DNA of 64,000 nucleotides from Bostrychus sinensis. Its lineage: Eukaryota > Chordata > Actinopteri > Gobiiformes > Eleotridae. The DNA is taken from the NCBI GenBank assembly GCA_020698575.1, contig CM036247.1, positions 421,786 through 485,785 on the forward strand. Reading direction: 5' to 3'. Below are positions 23,156 to 36,589 of this stretch, in pieces. The number at the start of each line of letters is the position of its first letter. Positions within the stretch are counted from its first letter, which is position 1. The notes beneath the pieces were generated by a model. It was not told where the DNA came from. It was given only the letters and a program-made list of their open reading frames with translations, and did no database searches. The translations under genes were made by a program, and so were the position numbers.

Positions 23156-24320
23156 GTAATAGTAGTGGTAGTAGAAGTATTAGTACTTTAACCCTTAAGA
23201 AAAAATGGACAAGTCATGTTTTTTCAGTGACGTTTTTTTTATTTGGTTTGTTTCTAAAAAGAACAAAATGACACAGTTCTATAGGAAACTCAGGTCATCT
23301 ATCTCTTCACAATAAAAGCTGCCTTTACACAGACATAAGAATAAAATGCACCAGAATCTGAAGAATGGCTTGAACTAAACAACCGAGAGAAACCTAAACA
23401 GGTTTCAACAGGTTTAAAAAGGTTTTTCAAAATAAAAGACCTGAAACAGAAACAGTGACTGAAATAAATTGTGGAATTCAAACCTGAAAAAAAAGTGTAC
23501 TCATTTTACATAGAAATAATAAAAGTCTGGAACAAAAAGAATTTTCTGGAAAGTCATTTAAAGCAGTTCACAGTTTTTTAAAAGAAACGTTTTTATTTAA
23601 AGCCTGACGTTTCATTGGTTCTAGCTTCGATCTACTTTTTCTATTTTTAATTTTCTACAAATGTTTTCTGCTAAATTTTAAATCTAATTTTAAACAAGAA
23701 TAAAAGGGAAAAAAAGAATTAATTTTAAATGTCTTTTGTTTTTGTTTTTTTTTCCATTTTGGCAACGTTTTCTTCTTCACTGGAATAAAAACAAACAGTG
23801 ACAGAAAACGAACAGGGGTTGACCTCTGACCTCTGAGGACTAGAAATGAACAAAATTCTCTTATTTTTAAATGTTTTTACACAAAGATCTGGAGAAATTT
23901 TGTGAAATGCTGATAAAATTCAGAAGTCATCTAAAGTTTACTTTGAGGTCTTTTAAAGGTCATTCTGAGGTCATATAAAGGTCATGTAAAGGTCACTCAG
24001 AGGTGGTTTTAAAGAAATTTGTCAAACGGACTTTAGTGAAACTTTTGGTCAAACTTGTATTTGGCTGTAAATCTACGAACGTCTGAAAATATGAAAAACA
24101 TTAAAATAAAACATTATTTCTCAGAAAAACTCTTTGGACGTCATTTGTTTTTCTGAAAAAAACATGGAACAGTTCAAAGACACTTAAGTTTCAGTTAAAC
24201 GTTAAAATAAAACAGTTCAGAGTTTTTGGAGGAAACAACCAAAGTCCGAGAAAAACTTGTAAAAAGTTCAAAGTTGTGTTGATCTCAAAGTTAGAGATTT
24301 AGCTGACATTAGGTGTTATA

Positions 24321-24376
<56 letters not shown>

Positions 24377-25675
24377 TAAAATATTGTATTATAATAAGTA
24401 TTATAATAATATTAATAATAATGTAATTATTGTATTCATATTGTTTTAAAAACATGTCAGATCCTTGTTCTTTGGTTGTTTCCTTTCTTTAAAAAGTCGT
24501 TTCTCAGTTCTCTCAACAAAAAAAATCTGAGAAAATCTCATCACACTAAAACTTCATAATATTCAGAGGCAAACATTGGTTTAACATCGTTTTGGTTCGA
24601 GTCCAGCAGCTAACAGCTAAAGGCTAAAGTTCAGCCTGAGGTAGAGCACTTTGGAGGAATTAGGAGACAAGGACAGAAGGAAGGACATGAGGAGAGGATA
24701 TGAGGGAAGGAGGTCGGCTCGGTCTAAATCCTGGTTTTATAGAAAAACTGATGTGGCTAAACAAAGCTAACACTGAAGCTAACAGTGAAAATACATTCAG
24801 CCTAAGTTCAGCCAAAATCAGCTCAAACTGTTTTTGTTTGGTGAATATTACAAGAACATTTTCAATGTTTCTTTTCTGATAAAAGGCACTCACTCTGTTT
24901 GACTTTGACTGAAAAACTGAAGATAAAATTATTGTGGTTTGTGACAAAGGCACTGGGTTTGAATTTATATTAATTTACTGTTTTTACTGTTTTTATTCAG
25001 TATTTATAGTACTTCAGTGAAGAATATGAAGTTAAAATACTCTATATATGTTTCTATAGTATGTAGTAAAAGAAGCTGTATGTACCAAAAACTGGCTAGT
25101 TAGTTGATAATTAGCGCACAACTGAAAAAGAGCAGCAAAAATAAAGATAAATAAATATGACTCATATTTGTGTGTAAATATGTGGGTAATGCTAAATTAA
25201 GCTAACATAAATAAAATTCAAAGGCAGTGGCTTCAAACATTTAACTTTAGCCACACATTAAAGTTTACACCTGGATCAATTCAAATCCAAAAAAAATTCT
25301 GCAACCAAGCACAAAATCCATTTCACTCATGGTGCTGCTATTTAGCCGCTAGTTAGCTGAATCTGCCATAAACAGCAGGTGATTTTGAATATTTATCTAT
25401 ATCTCTTTTCTATGGCTTTAATCCTGTCGTTTTAGGCTCAGTTTGACTTTTCACTTCAACAGCTGCATGTTACAGTAAATGCTAACATCTCTCTACTTCT
25501 GCACTAACATTTCTGAAACATGAGCCGCACTCTCATAAACTTTACCCTAAACACACTTCATGAATAATTAACACAAAAGACTCTAATTCTACAAATGTCA
25601 CAAATAAGTCTCTCAACAGGACGCTTTTCTGTGGCATCTACATGTTCTTTCCATGCTCTGGTTACTACCAGTCCA
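23156..25675. other. AT-rich non-coding sequence downstream of igdcc3, with (TAA)n at about 24318-24376
   Basis: No protein-like frame of either strand was recognised. A trinucleotide (TAA)n microsatellite lies at about 24318-24376. A short motif near 24634 (CTGAGGTAGAGCA) recurs near 27512, suggesting a dispersed repeat. Missing 3' exons or the 3' UTR of igdcc3 might lie here but cannot be identified by eye. Confidence 0.5.
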
Positions 25676-27430
25676 CCTGAGTTCAACCTGAGTTCCACCT
25701 GAGTTCAACCTGAGGTCCACCTGAGGTCCACCTGAGGTCAATCTGAGGTCCACCTGAGGTCCACCTGAGTTCAACCTGAGTTCCACCTGACTTCAACCTG
25801 AGGTCCACCTGAGTTCAACCTGAGGTCAACCTGAGGTCCACCTGAGGTCCACCTGAGGTCCACCTGAGGTCCACCTGAGGTCAACCTGAGGTCCACCTGA
25901 GGTCCACCTGAGGTCCACCTGAGGTCAACCTGAGTTCAACCTGAGGTCCACCTGAGTTCAACCTGAGGTCCACCTGAGGTCCACCTGAGTTCAACCTGAG
26001 GTCCACCTGGTTCAACCTGAGGTCCACCTGAGTTCAACCTGAGGTCCACCTGAGGTCCACCTGAGGTCAACCTGAGGTCCACCTGAGTTCAACCTGAGGT
26101 CCACCTGGTTCAACCTGAGGTCCATCTGAGTTCAACCTGAGGTCCACCTGAGGTCAACCTGAGTTCAACCTGAGGTCCACCTGAGTTCAACCTGAGGTCC
26201 ACCTGAGGTCCACCTGAGTTCAACCTGAGGTCCACCTGGTTCAACCTGAGATCCACCTGAGGTCCACCTGAGGTCAACCTGAGGTCCACCTGAGGTCCAC
26301 CTGACTTCAACCTGAGGTCCACCTGAGTTCAACCTGAGGTCAACCTGAGGTCCACCTGAGGTCCACTTGAGTTCAACCTGAGGTCCACCTGGTTCAACCC
26401 AAGGTCCACCTGAGTTCAACCCGAGGTCCACCTGAGGTCAACCTGAGGTCCACCTGAGTTCAACCTGAGGTCCACCTGAGGTCCACCTGAGGTCCACTTG
26501 AGTTCAACCTGAGGTCCACCTGGTTCAACCCGAGGTCCATCTGAGTTCAACCTGAGGTCCACCTGAGGTCCACCTGAGGTCAACCTGAGTTCAACCTGAG
26601 GTCCACCTGAGTTCAACCTGAGGTCCACCTGAGGTCCACCTGAGTTCAACCTGAGGTCCACCTGGTTCAACCTGAGGTCCACCTGAGTTCAACCTGAGGT
26701 CCACCTGAGGTCCACCTGAGGTCAACCTGAGGTCCACCTGAGTTCAACCTGAGGTCCACCTGAGGTCCACCTGACTTCAACCTGAGGTCCACCTGAGTTC
26801 AACCTGGGGTCAACCTGAGGTCCACCTGAGGTCCACTTGAGTTCAACCTGAGGTCCACCTGGTTCAACCCGAGGTCCACCTGAGTTCAACCTGAGGTCCA
26901 CCTGAGGTCAACCTGAGGTCCACCTGAGGTCCACCTGAGGTCAACCTGAGGTCCACCTGAGTTCAACCTGACTTCAACCTGAGGTCCACCTGAGGTCCAC
27001 CTGAGTTCAATCTGAGGTCCACCTGAGGTCCACCTGAGGTCCACCTGAGTTCAACCTGAGGTCCACCTGAGTTCAACCTGAGGTCCACCTGAGGTCAATC
27101 TGAGGTCCACCTGAGGTCCACCTGAGTTCAATCTGAGGTCCACCTGAGGTCCACCTGAGGTCCACCTGAGGTCCACCTGAGGTCCACCTGAGTTCAACCT
27201 GAGGTCCACCTGAGGTCAATCTGAGGTCCACCTGAGGTCCACCTGAGGTCCACCTGAGTTCAACCTGAGGTCCACCTGAGGTCCACCTGAGGTCAATCTG
27301 AGGTCCACCTGAGGTCCACCTGAGTTCAACCTGAGGTCCACCTGAGGTCAATCTGAGGTCCACCTGAGGTCCACCTGAGTTCAACCTGAGGTCCACCTGA
27401 GGTCAATCTGAGGTCCACCTGAGCTCAACC
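25676..27430. repeat. 11-bp minisatellite, GGTCCACCTGA and variants
   Basis: About 160 units of 11 bp, chiefly GGTCCACCTGA, GTTCAACCTGA and GGTCAACCTGA, with some 9-10-bp units. Because 11 is not a multiple of three, the open frames encode a 33-base (11-residue) repeat such as GGPQVDLRLTS. These frames are by-products. Confidence 0.97.
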
Positions 27431-27655
27431 TGAGGCACCAACAGTGAGTGTACTAATAAAGTAATATCTGTTGTAAAAATGGATCACTAAAAACCATCAG
27501 ACATGAGATTTCTGAGGTAGAGCAGTTTAGAGGAAAAAAAGACCTTAAATCTGTTGGAAAATGTGAAAGAGCCGTGAAAAATGCTCAAAGGAAACAGAAC
27601 GAGCCGACAGGAAGGAAGGGAGGCAAGGAGGGTAGTAGGCATGTTTGGTGAGTCT

Positions 27656-27722
27656 GGAGTTTGTTGGTTACTCGTTGGTTTGTTGGTTACTCGTTGGTTT
27701 GTTGGTTACTCGTTGGTTTGTT
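27656..27722. repeat. Short tandem GGTTACTCGTTGGTTTGTT repeat overlapping the tail exon
   Basis: Three to four copies of a 19-bp unit. It overlaps the proposed igdcc3 stop codon. Confidence 0.85.
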
Positions 27723-27786
27723 GGTCGGAGGCCGTGGTTGAAGCTGGACTTTGAATCGAGACCACAACTGGAGCTGAAACATTTCT
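27706..27786 (-). CDS. igdcc3: igdcc3 candidate last exon: cytoplasmic tail
   Basis: Acceptor TTCTGTTCTCAG, then in phase RNVSAPVVVSIQSPASTT, ASDQQTNE and a TAA at 27708-27706. The exon end lies inside a three-copy 19-20-bp repeat (27660-27722), so the stop may be an expansion product. A GTAACC site just before it could be used as a donor to later exons. Assignment is by phase and position only. Confidence 0.5.
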   Translation of the reverse strand, partial: RNVSAPVVVSIQSPASTTASDQQTNE

Positions 27787-30700
27787 CTGAGAACAGAAGA
27801 AAAACTGTTTAGAACTAGGGCACAAGGAAACAGGACACAAGGACACAGGACACAGGAGACAAAGAGGTGAGGAAAGGTTGTTTTTGTGGTATACGTAAGT
27901 ACTTGAGTTGTTATATATGAATACTTTGGTGTTAATTCTGAATACTTCAGGTTTACATAGAAATACTTTAGTATTATATGACAGTACTTAGTGATATATA
28001 TGAGTACTTTTATATAAACACAGATGAAATTAGTTTTTTTTTTTTTTACCGGACTGAGCTCGATGTTCTCTGCTTTGGCTCTGATCTCTGACTCCTGTTT
28101 GTGACTCCAAGCCCTGCACACAACAGCACAGAGAGGACAAAGGAGGTTAGGACAGAGGACAAAGGAGATTAGGACAGAGGACAGAGAGAGGAGGTTAGGA
28201 CAGAGGAGTGAGAAGGTTAGGACAGAGGACAGAGGACAAAGGAGATTAGGACAGAGGAGAGAGGAGGTTAGGACAGAGGAGTGAGAAGGTTAGGACAGAG
28301 GACAGAGGAGATTAGGACAGAGAGAGAAGGTTAGGACAGAGGAGAGAGGAGGTTAGGACAGAGGAGTGAGAAGGTTAGGACAGAGGACAGAGGAGAGAGG
28401 AGGTTAGGACAGAGGAGAGAGGAGGTTAGGACAGAGGAGTGAGAAGGTTAGGACAGAGGACAGAGGAGATTAGGACAGAGGAGAGAGGACGTTAGGACAG
28501 AGGAGAGAGGAGGTTAGGAGAGAGGAGAGAGGAGATTAGGACAGAGGAGAGAGGAGGTTAGGACACAGGAGGTACCTTCGTCGCTGCAGCAGGAGCACCA
28601 GCAGGAGGCAGCAGAGGACGCAGGCCACACCGCTGTGTAGACCAATCAGAAGGGAGGAGCGGTCGCCATGGGAACAGTCACAGCCTGGTCACATAGCGCA
28701 AGAACAGAGGTCACATGATCTGAATCCTACACCACAAACTCAGACAGAGGGAGAGTTTGGAGTCAGAAGAAGAGTCTGGAGTCAGAGGGAGAGTCTGCTG
28801 TCAGAAGAAGAGTCTGGAGTCAGAGGGAGACTCTGCTGTCAGAAGAAGAGTCTGGAGTCAGAGGGAGACTCTGCTGTCAGAGGGAGACTCTGCTGTCAGA
28901 AGAAGAGTCTGCTGTCAGAAGAAGAGTCTGGAGTCAGAGGGAGACTCTGCTGTCAGAGGGAGACTCTGCTGTCAGAAGAAGAGTCTGCTGTCAGAAGAAG
29001 AGTCTGGAGTCAGAGGGAGACTCTGCTGTCAGAAGAAGAGTCTGGAGTCAGAGGAAGAGTCTGCTGTCAGAGGGAGACTCTGCTGTCAGAAGAAGAGTCT
29101 GCTGTCAGAAGAAGAGTCTGGAGTCAGAGGGAGACTCTGCTGTCAGAAGAAGAGTCTGCTGTCAGAAGAAGAGTCTGGAGTCAGAGGGAGACTGCTGTCA
29201 GAAGAAGAGTCTGGAGTCAGAGGGAGACTCTGCTGTCAGAAGAAGAGTCTGGAGTCAGAAGAAGAGTCTAAAGTCAGAGGGAGAGTCTGCTGTCAGAAGA
29301 AGAGTCTGCTGTCAGAAGAAGAGTCTGGAGTCAGAGGGAGACTGCTGTCAGAAGAAGAGTCTGGAGTCAGAGGGAGAGTCTGCTGTCAGAGGGAGACTCT
29401 GCTGTCAGAAGAAGAGTCTGCTGTCAGAAGAAGAGTCTGGAGTCAGAGGGAGACTCTGCTGTCAGAAGAAGAGTCTGGAGTCAGAGGGAGACTCTGCTGT
29501 CAGAAGAAGAGTCTGCTGTCAGAAGAAGAGTCTGGAGTCAGAGGGAGACTGCTGTCAGAAGAAGAGTCTGGAGTCAGAGGGAGACTCTGCTGTCAGAAGA
29601 AGAGTCTGGAGTCAGAGGGAGAGTCTGCTGTCAGAGGGAGACTCTGCTGTCAGAAGAAGAGTCTGGAGTCAGAGGGAGAGTCTGCTGTCAGAAGAAGAGT
29701 CTGCTGTCAGAAGAAGAGTCTGGAGTCAGAGGGACAGAGGTCAGGGGTCAGGGGTCAGGTACCTGGAGAGCTGCTGGTGTCCGACAGAGAAACAAGGCGT
29801 CTGTTTGAAGAACTGTCTCCGTTTCCATTGAAGGCCACCAGCTCCACCTCATACACAGCGCCATACTCTGAAAACGCAGTAACAGTACACAAATATAAGT
29901 ACTGATACACATGCAGTACTAGTACACAGATATAACTACTCATACACATACAGTACTAGTACACAGATATAAGTACTGATACACACACATGCGGTACTAG
30001 TACACAGATAAAAGTACTGATACACATGCAGTACTAATACACAGATAAAAGTACTGATACACATGCAGTACTAGTACACAGATATAAGTACTGATACACA
30101 CACATGCAGTACTAGTACACAGATATAAGTACTGATACACATACAATACTAGTAAACAGATAAAAGTACTGATACACATGCAGTACTAGTACACAGATAA
30201 AAGTACTGATACACACATGCAGTACTAGTACACAGATATAAGTACTGATACACACACATGCAGTACTAGTACACAGATATAAGTACTGATACACATACAG
30301 TACTAGTAAACAGATATAAGTACTGATACACACATGCAGTACTAGTACACAGATATAAGTACTGATACACACACATGCAGTACTAGTACACAGATATAAG
30401 TACTGATACACACATGCAGTACTAGTACACAGATATAAGTACTGATACACACATGCAGTACTAGTACACAGATATAAGTACTGATACACACATGCAGTAC
30501 TAGTACACAGATATAAGTACTGATACACTCATGCAGTACTAGTACACAGATATAAGTACTGATACAGACACATGCAGTACTAGTACACAGATATAAGTAC
30601 TGATACACACACATGCAGTACTAGTACACAGATATAAGTACTGATACAGACACATGCAGTACTAGTACACAGATATAAGTACTGATACAGACACATGCAG

Positions 30701-33700
30701 TACTAGTACACAGATATAAGTACTGATACAGACACATGCAGTACTAGTACACAGATATAAGTACTGATACACACATGCAGTACTAGTACACAGATATAAG
30801 TACTGATACAGACACATGCAGTACTAGTACATAGATATAAGTACTGATACACACATGCAGTACTAGTACACATATATAAGTACTGATACACACATGCAGT
30901 ACTAGTACACAGATATAAGTACTGATACACACATGCAGTACTAGTACACAGATATAAGTACTGATACAGACACATGCAGTACTAGTACACAGATATAAGT
31001 ACTGATACAGACACATGCAGTACTAGTACACAGATATAAGTACTGATACACACATGCAGTACTAGTACACAGATATAAGTACTGATACAGACACATGCAG
31101 TACTAGTACACAGATATAAGTACTGATACACACACGTGCAGTACTAGTACACAGATATAAGTACTGATACAGACACATGCAGTACTAGTACAGATTTCTA
31201 AAGTATGGTGAGTACTGCAGGCGGACGGACCGAGGGCTGAGAAGGTGTGCGTGTTGATGTGAGCCGGCAGCGTCTCCTGCCCCTGCTGCTGCGGCTGGGA
31301 GACCCCGTGGATCTGGACCTTAAAGCCCTGGACCTGTCCCGGTTTCGGGACGTCCCAGTAAACCTGAATGGCCGTCTGGTTCAGGACTTTGGTGAAGAAA
31401 CTTGGCGAGACCGGGACTAGAGCGAGAGAGAGACACGGGAGAGAAGAGGGACAGTGAGGGTACACTCTTAAAACAAAAGGTTCTATTACTGCAGCCATAG
31501 AACCCTTTCAGAAATTTTTTTTAAAAATTGATGATATAGAACTATTTTTCCAAAGAATTCTTTATTAACAATAACAACAACTCTCCACAGTTCAAGAGTC
31601 AGCAGTGTCCACGACAACAGTGGACAACCACAACAATTTTCTTTTAAACTTTTTTTTTTTTTAATCTTTCATTTATTTTAGTAAAATATTTTATTATTGT
31701 TAAGGACAAATGACAAAAAGTATAAAATGATGTATCCCCTGTAAGAATACAAATATTACAAACACTCCACCTTCCTATCCAACTGCTAGATTAACTGTTA
31801 GTATTTCTGTTAGCTAGCTGCTAAAGGTGTGTTTGCTATGTTACTATGATACTACAAATAGTATTTACTACTTTAAATGACAATACAGTTTAGGCACTAA
31901 ATAGCATACAGTATGTATGTCTTTTACATATCATATTTAATATTGAGTCTCTTCAAATCCTTCAAACTCAAGGTAAGTTAACAGTATCAGTGATACCAAA
32001 CGATGATACGCTAAAGTATTAGTGTACATGCTAACGTTAAACCTTTTGTTTCTCTTTCATTCCAGATGATGGGCTGCTAAACTTATGAAGCTTAGCAGAC
32101 TCTCACTGAAGACTCCAGAGGACAGCAGTCCTCGTGTCCTCAGACACTGAAGACTCCAGAGGACAGCAGTCCTCGTGTCCTCAGACACTGAAGACTCCAG
32201 AGGACAGCAGTCCTCATGTCCTCAGACATCATGGGTGGACATCACAGGAGGCTCCTGTCACTAACATGATGCATGTTTATATTCTACTGATATGTCTCTG
32301 TTATATTTATCACTGCATTATTGTTTTGTACATTTCTGTCCTGGAAATGCACACAGCAGAGCCGGCTCTAGCCAATTTGGTGCCCTAGGCGAGATTTGCG
32401 TCAACAATACGCCCATCCCCCCGCTTCCACCGTAAACCGTGTAAGTCAGGTTCAGGCTGGCCAGGTCAGAAGTCATTAGGATTTTTTTTTTCATACTAGA
32501 GTACAAAGAAGAAATAACACCATTCACTTGATTTTTAATTATTTGTTATTTATTTAAAAATATACTTTTTTTTTTTCTTTTTTTTTTTTTTGGAGGGGTG
32601 CAGCTGGGCGCCCCCTCCAGCAGATGGCGCCCTAGGCAACTGCCTAAATGGCCTATGCCTAAAGCTGGCTCTGGCACACAGCCATCATCTTCTATTGGAT
32701 CCTCTGAAATCTTAATATCAGCTGTGTGTTTACACTTTACATATTTTATACATTTATTTAAAAAGGTTTGATTTAACATTATTTTTATGTTACAGGGATG
32801 TACACAATACTGGGCTGTACCTGCAGTCCACAGTCTGAGAGGACAGAGAACAGAGGACACAGTCTGAGAGGACAGAGAACAGAGGACACAGTCTGAGAGA
32901 ACAGAGGACACAGTCTGAGAGGACAGAGAACAGAGGACACAGTCTGAGAGGACAGAGGACACAGTCTGAGAGAACAGAGGACACAGTCTGAGAGGACAGA
33001 GAACAGAGGACACGGTCTGAGAGGACAGAGGACACAGTCTGAGAGGACAGAGAACAGAGGACACAGTCTGAGAGAACAGAGGACACAGTCTGAGAGGACA
33101 GAGAACAGAGGACACAGTCTGAGAGGACAGAGAACAGAGGACACAGTCTGAGAGAACAGAGGACACAGTCTGAGAGGACAGAGAACAGAGGACACGGTCT
33201 GAGAGGACAGAGGACACAGTCTGAGAGGACAGAGAACAGAGGACACAGTCTGAGAGAACAGAGAACAGAGGACACAGTCTGAGAGGACAGAGGACACAGT
33301 CTGAGAGGACAGAGGACACAGTCTGAGAGGACAGAGAACAGAGGACACAGTCTGAGAGCACAGAGGACACAGTCTGAGAGGACAGAGAACAGAGGACACA
33401 GTCTGAGAGGACAGAGAACAGAGGACACAGTCTGAAAGAACAGAGGACACAATCTGAGAGGACAGAGGACAGAGGACACAGTCTGAGAGGACAGAGAACA
33501 GAGAACACAGTCTGAGAGGACAGAGAACAGAAGACACAGTCTGAGAGGACAGAGGACACAGTCTGAGAGGACAGAGAACAGAGGACACAGTCTGAGAGAA
33601 CAGAGGACACAGTCTGAGAGGACAGAGAACAGAGGACACAGTCTGAGAGGACAGAGAACAGAGGACACAGTCTGAGAGGACAGAGGACACAGTCTGAGAG

Positions 33701-35927
33701 GACAGAGAACAGAGGACACAGTCTGAGAGAACAGAGGACACAGTCTGAGAGGACAGAGAACAGAGGACACAGTCTGAGAGGACAGAGAACAGAGGACACA
33801 GTCTGAGAGGACAGAGGACACAGTCTGAGAGGACAGAGAACAGAGAACACAGTCTGAGAGAACAGAGAACACAGTCTGAGAGGACAGAGGACAGAGGACA
33901 CAGTCTGAGAGGACAGAGAACAGAGGACACAGTCTGAGAGGACAGAGAACAGAGGACACAGTCTGAGAGGACAGAGAACAGAGGACACGGTCTGAGAGGA
34001 CAGAGGACACAGTCTGAGAGGACAGAGAACAGAGGACACGGTCTGAGAGGACAGAGGACACAGTCTGAGAGGACAGAGGACACAGTCTGAGAGGACAGAG
34101 CACAGAGGACACAGTCTGAGAGGACAGAGGACACAGTCTGAGAGGACAGAGAACAGAGGACACAGTCTGAGAGAACAGAGAACAGAGGACACAGTCTGAG
34201 AGAACAGAGAACAGAGGACACAGTCTGAGAGGACAGAGGACAGAGGACACAGTCTGAGAGGACAGAGAACAGAGGACACAGTCTGAGAGGACAGAGAACA
34301 GAGGACACAGTCTGAGAGAACAGAGGACACAGTCTGAGAGGACAGAGGACACAGTCTGAGAGAACAGAGGACACAGTCTGAGAGGACAGAGAACAGAGGA
34401 CACAGTCTGAGAGGACAGAGAACAGAGGACACAGTCTGAGAGAACAGAGAACAGAGGACACAGTCTGAGAGAACAGAGAACAGAGGACACAGTCTGAGAG
34501 GACAGAGGACACAGTCTGAGAGGACAGAGGACAGAGGACACAGTCTGAGAGGACAGAGGACAGAGGACACAGTCTGAGAGGACAGAGAACAGAGGACACA
34601 GTCTGAGAGGACAGAGAACAGAGGACACAGTCTGAGAGAACAGAGGACACAGTCTGAGAGGACAGAGGACACAGTCTGAGAGGACAGAGAACAGAGGACA
34701 CAGTCTGAGAGGACAGAGAACAGAGGACACAGTCTGAGAGAACAGAGGACACAGTCTGAGAGGACAGAGGACACAGTCTGAGAGGACAGAGAACAGAGGA
34801 CACAGTCTGAGAGAACAGAGGACACAGTCTGAGAGGACAGAGGACACAGTCTGAGAGGACAGAGGACACAGTCTGAGAGGACAGAGAACAGAGGACACAG
34901 TCTGAGAGAACAGAGGACACAGTCTGAGAGAACAGAGGACACAGTCTGAGAGGACAGAGAACAGAGGACACAGTCTGAGAGAACAGAGAACAGAGGACAC
35001 AGTCTGAGAGGACAGAGAACAGAGGACACAGTCTGAGAGGACAGAGGACACAGTCTGAGAGGACAGAGGACAGAGGACACAGTCTGAGAGGACAGAGAAC
35101 AGAGGACACAGTCTGAGAGAACAGAGAACACAGTCTGAGAGGACAGAGAACAGAGGACACAGTCTGAGAGGACAGAGAACAGAGGACACAGTCTGAGAGG
35201 ACAGAGGCTGTAGTGAACAGTCTGAGAGGACAGAGGACAGAGGACACAGTCCACGAGAAAAAACGGGACAAAAAGCGCATTGTTGCTCCTGGATCCAAGT
35301 TTCAACCATCGGCGGAATTGTCCTCTCCACCACAGGAGTAGACTTTCCCAGGGGAGGCTGAGAAGTGTGATCCCTCTGTATTTGGACGACACCACCGGTC
35401 CCCCTTCTTGACAAGAGAGACCACCCCGGTCTGAGTCCAGAGGCACTGTCCCCACGTGTCAACCACGACAGACCCACAACATCCAGAGACCTGAGGTACT
35501 GAGGGAGGATCTCATCCACCCCCGGTGCCACTGAGGAGCTTTGTGACCACCTCGGTGACTTTGGCTTGGGTGATGAATGAGTCCACCTCCGAGTCCCCAA
35601 CCTCTGCCTCCTCAATTGGAGGTGTAGGGTTAGGTTTAGGGAACATGGTCCACTCAGACTCAGTGTCTCCAACCTCCCTCAGGATCTGGTCTCAGCTCTG
35701 GAGGTGGGAGGTGAAGCTCCCTCTGACAGAGGCTCAGCCAGATGTTCCCCACCTCACAGCAGGTTTGGTCTGAGTCTGTCTCCTCCTCTGCCAGCGGCTC
35801 CAACTCACTGGGTTTCAGAGCCTAAGCTGTGTGTGGGGGCGAGCCTGACTAGCTCTAGCTCAGTGGTCCTCAACCTTTTTCAGTTCGCGATCTACTTTTA
35901 AAGTCATCAAGGCTAGGAGATTTACCT

Positions 35928-36006
<79 letters not shown>

Positions 36007-36555
36007 TTTTTCTCTCTCTCAGGCACAGTGTGGTGGGCATTTATAAGAGTCATTATTATTGCAGTGGTTAAACATGAAAATAAAAATTTAAATATTCTCT
36101 TTAATAAAGTCACGTTATTTAACTAAAAATCATAAATGTTCATTATCAACTCAGGACAGGAATAACTGAATCTGATAATTGTAGCATTTAACATTTTGTC
36201 ACTGATATTTACAACATTCCATCATTTCCTAAAACTGCTGATTATTATGAATTATAATAGGCCTGCTATATTTATATGGGGGCAGCAGTTGGTAGAGAAG
36301 CTTGCCCACTAACCCGCAGGTCAGCGGTTCAAGCCCCACTCCCAACATTGCACACTGTTGTTGTGTCCTTGGGCAAGACACTTCACCCACCTCGCCTGTA
36401 TAAATGTGTCAGTGTGACTGTGTTTGTGGTCGGAGCGGCCGCAGGCGCACGATGGCAGCCACGCTTCCACCACCGAGACAGACTGAGGAGAGAAAAATGC
36501 ACCAAACTGTAAAGCGACTTTGAGTGTCTAGAAAAGTGCTGTATATGACTAATGC

Positions 36556-36589
<34 letters not shown>

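Noticed and set aside
28757..29905. 382-codon plus-strand frame
   Set aside because: Product of a 19-bp array; runs antisense over igdcc3 exon 12.
25676..31195. CRISPR-like arrays
   Set aside because: Units are head-to-tail minisatellites without unique spacers, in a eukaryotic gene.
32546..35672. Three overlapping minus-strand frames of 837-969 codons as proteins
   Set aside because: They are the same short repeat read in three frames. No domain; by-products of the 22/29-bp array, although parts of the LINE fragment are read at one end.
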